Position numbers and translations under genes: made by a program. A DNA stretch of 6,232 nucleotides from Halobacteriales archaeon (lineage in GTDB: Archaea; Thermoplasmatota; SW-10-69-26; JACQPN01; JAIVGT01), in the NCBI GenBank assembly GCA_020201485.1, contig JAIVGT010000073.1, positions 1 to 6,232 of the forward strand. The letters are read 5' to 3'. Numbering within the stretch: the first letter of the stretch is position 1; the number at the start of each line of letters is the position of its first letter. Shown here in pieces: positions 5,023 to 6,232 of the stretch. A model generated the notes under the pieces. The model saw nothing but the letters and a program-made list of their open reading frames with translations, was not told the DNA's origin and ran no database searches.

Positions 5023-5844
5023 GTGCGCCCCCGCCTCGCCGCGCTCGTCCTCGTCGCCCTGCTCGCGAGCGGGTGCACGGTCGAGCCGCCGCAGGTGCAG
5101 GGCCAGCTCCCGCAGCCAGCCGGGCAGCGGCCGGGCGGGAACCTGACGCTGGTGAACGGCACGCTCGGCAACGCCAGCCTGGACGCGCCGCCGGAATGGC
5201 TGCACGGCCAGTGGTGGCGGTACCGCGCGCACAGCAGCGACGGCAGCTTCGACATCCGCGACACGCGCGTCGTGACCGCGGACCTGGGCTCGTCCTGGCG
5301 GGGGAACCGGAGCGTGGCCGGCAAGCCGGCGACGGTGGCGACGATGGAGGCGCGCCAGGGGGCGAAGGCCGTGGTGCGCTACACGTACGCGGCCGAGGTC
5401 GGCTGGTTCGGCACCATGCAGTTCCTCGGCCCGGACGGCGCGCCGCAGTTCAGCCTCGACCTGGAGGCGTACGGCCAGGGCTACAAAGGGAACGTGGTGC
5501 GCGTGACCGCCGCGCCGAAGTACCACGACGCGGGCGCGAGCCTGCAGCCGCAGGGCAGCTTCGACGTGGCGCAGGGCGCGAGCTTCCTCGACCTGCGGCT
5601 CGCGTTCACCGGGGACCAGGTCGGGGGCTCGGTGAACCTGCTCCCGCCGAACAACGGGCAGCCCGTGACCATCAACGTCGGTCCGTGCAACGCGAACTGC
5701 TCCATCCAGTTCGGCCAGCAGCTCAACGGCACGGCCGGCACGTGGCGCATCGCCTCCCTCATGGTCGTGCAGGGCCAGGCCACGGCCGCGCACGCCCAAG
5801 CTGATGTTGTTGCGGCGACCGTGGACCGCATCGCCATCGCGTGA
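5023..5844 (+). CDS. Predicted lipoprotein of unknown function
   Basis: This 273-residue protein starts with a short lipoprotein signal peptide: MRPR, a hydrophobic run of Ala/Leu/Val, then LLASGC with the lipid-modified Cys at residue 18. A Gln/Pro/Gly-rich tether (21-39) follows, then three sequons five residues apart (N40, N45, N50). The folded part begins around PEWLHGQWWRYR (57-68); a Trp-Gly-Trp-Tyr opening of this kind is frequent in archaeal exported proteins but gives no function. It continues as predicted beta-rich sequence. A Cys pair in CNANC (222-226) could form a small disulfide loop or bind metal. I know no matching family. GTG 5023 is the start because it gives a proper signal peptide; the nearby ATGs at 4976 and 4997 are out of frame. 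No Shine-Dalgarno is present, so the message may be leaderless. The frame ends cleanly at TGA. Confidence 0.85.
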   Translation: MRPRLAALVLVALLASGCTVEPPQVQGQLPQPAGQRPGGNLTLVNGTLGNASLDAPPEWLHGQWWRYRAHSSDGSFDIRDTRVVTADLGSSWRGNRSVAGKPATVATMEARQGAKAVVRYTYAAEVGWFGTMQFLGPDGAPQFSLDLEAYGQGYKGNVVRVTAAPKYHDAGASLQPQGSFDVAQGASFLDLRLAFTGDQVGGSVNLLPPNNGQPVTINVGPCNANCSIQFGQQLNGTAGTWRIASLMVVQGQATAAHAQADVVAATVDRIAIA

Positions 5845-5882
5845 GGAAAGCCGGGACTGGACGAGCCGTTCCATTTGCCGCA

Positions 5883-5893
5883 CTTGATAAAAG
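5883..5893 (+). promoter_or_regulatory. TATA box of the small membrane-protein operon
   Basis: CTTGATAAAAG is the strongest A/T stretch in the region after 4120. Its centre is about 33 bases before ATG 5921, so the transcript should begin within roughly ten bases of the start codon. The upstream GTTCCATTTGCC may include the BRE. Confidence 0.6.
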
Positions 5894-5920
5894 AGGCGCG
5901 CCTTCCCGGCCCGAGGACGC

Positions 5921-6142
5921 ATGACCGAGCCCGCCATCGCCCGCGCGCTGGGCGGGAAGGTGTGGCGGAGCCTGCTGGGCTGCATCGCAACCCTGCTCGC
6001 GACCGCGTGCTTCGGCGTGCTCGTGGACAGCGGTTGGACGCTGCCGCAGGCCGGCCTGGCCTCGGCGTGCGCCGCGGCCCTGCTCCTCGCGGCCGGCGTC
6101 CTCGTGCAGCAGCGCACGCAGCTCCAAGGTGAGACCCCATGA
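5921..6142 (+). CDS. Small two-helix membrane protein
   Basis: A 73-residue protein with two hydrophobic segments, about residues 16-36 and 43-63, joined by a short polar turn, VDSGWTLPQ. Basic residues K13 and R16 before the first helix, and R65 after the second, suggest both ends face the cytoplasm. Two cysteines (21 and 30) lie in the first helix. I recognise no family. ATG 5921 is supported by the TATA box 33 bases upstream; GAGG at 5913-5916 is a weak ribosome binding site. The stop overlaps the start of the next gene as ATGA, so the two are probably co-translated and may act together. Confidence 0.75.
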   Translation: MTEPAIARALGGKVWRSLLGCIATLLATACFGVLVDSGWTLPQAGLASACAAALLLAAGVLVQQRTQLQGETP

Positions 6143-6232
6143 TGACGGAGAAGCACGAGAAGCGCCAGATGAAGAAGTGGTTCTTCTACGTCGACACCCT
6201 CGTCATCGGCATCTTCGGCCTGAGCCTGGTGC
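6139..6232 (+). CDS. Membrane protein, 3' partial
   Basis: Only the first 31 residues are in the window. It starts MMTEKHEKRQMKKW, a strongly charged and mostly basic head, and enters a hydrophobic segment from about residue 14 (WFFYVDTLVIGIFG) that should be a membrane helix with the N-terminus inside. ATG 6139 overlaps the previous stop; ATG 6142 is in frame and equally possible. AGGTGAG (6127-6133) is a good Shine-Dalgarno for either. The family cannot be named from this fragment. Confidence 0.7.
   Translation, partial: MMTEKHEKRQMKKWFFYVDTLVIGIFGLSLV

Noticed and set aside
5850..5910. Inverted repeat GCCGGGA/TCCCGGC around the TATA box of the small membrane-protein genes
   Set aside because: The arms are seven bases, 47 bases apart and not centred on the TATA box; this is expected by chance in such GC-rich DNA.
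3949..6156. 735-residue open frame on the - strand
   Set aside because: It runs antisense through a tRNA and three + strand genes that have signal peptides and promoters. Its translation is a His/Arg/Ala-rich mixture with no recognisable domain, typical of an antisense frame in GC-rich DNA.

Overview
The window is very GC-rich DNA from an archaeon. The archaeal assignment rests on a five-gene run found together only in archaea: RNA polymerase subunit E' (Rpo7), a 59-residue Spt4, a GTP-dependent dephospho-CoA kinase (DUF359), ribosomal protein S24e and ribosomal protein S27ae. A tRNA without an encoded CCA and archaeal-style TATA elements about 27-33 bases upstream of starts agree with this. 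A high-GC euryarchaeal or Thermoplasmatota-like lineage is my guess from composition and the secreted-protein style; nothing in the window settles it.

Layout, all on the + strand. (1) Positions 1-1709 are the 3' part of a large gene whose start lies outside the window. It encodes the end of a PAS domain, about 400 residues of Ala/Arg/Glu-rich helix, a basic Pro-rich linker and an HPt-like domain whose phospho-accepting His is replaced by Lys. (2) Positions 1710-1817 hold a TATA box and a leader with two small inverted repeats. (3) Positions 1818-3789 are a tightly packed operon, rpo7-spt4-dephospho-CoA kinase-rps24e-rps27ae, with overlaps or gaps of -4, -1, 0 and +3 bases. It ends at a hairpin plus pyrimidine tract. 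(4) The stretch 3790-4146 has no protein gene; it holds that terminator, a promoter, a complete tRNA-Arg(CCG), a possible tRNA terminator and a weak promoter for the next gene. (5) Positions 4147-6232 are a cell-surface region: a secreted protein with a C-terminal sorting-like tail, a lipoprotein, and two small membrane proteins joined by an ATGA overlap, the last cut by the window end.

The central operon joins transcription (Rpo7 forms the RNA polymerase stalk with Rpo4; Spt4 pairs with Spt5), CoA synthesis and the small ribosomal subunit. Three of its proteins carry disordered, basic Gly/Pro/Ala/Lys tails. The downstream surface genes have no recognisable function; their relation to each other is only proximity.

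I see no CRISPR array, insertion sequence, integrase or clear novel system. The most unusual items are the His-less HPt domain behind a very long helix, the paired hairpins in the rpo7 leader, the Lys-Pro-Gly-Gly repeat tail on S27ae, and the candidate archaeosortase-type tail.
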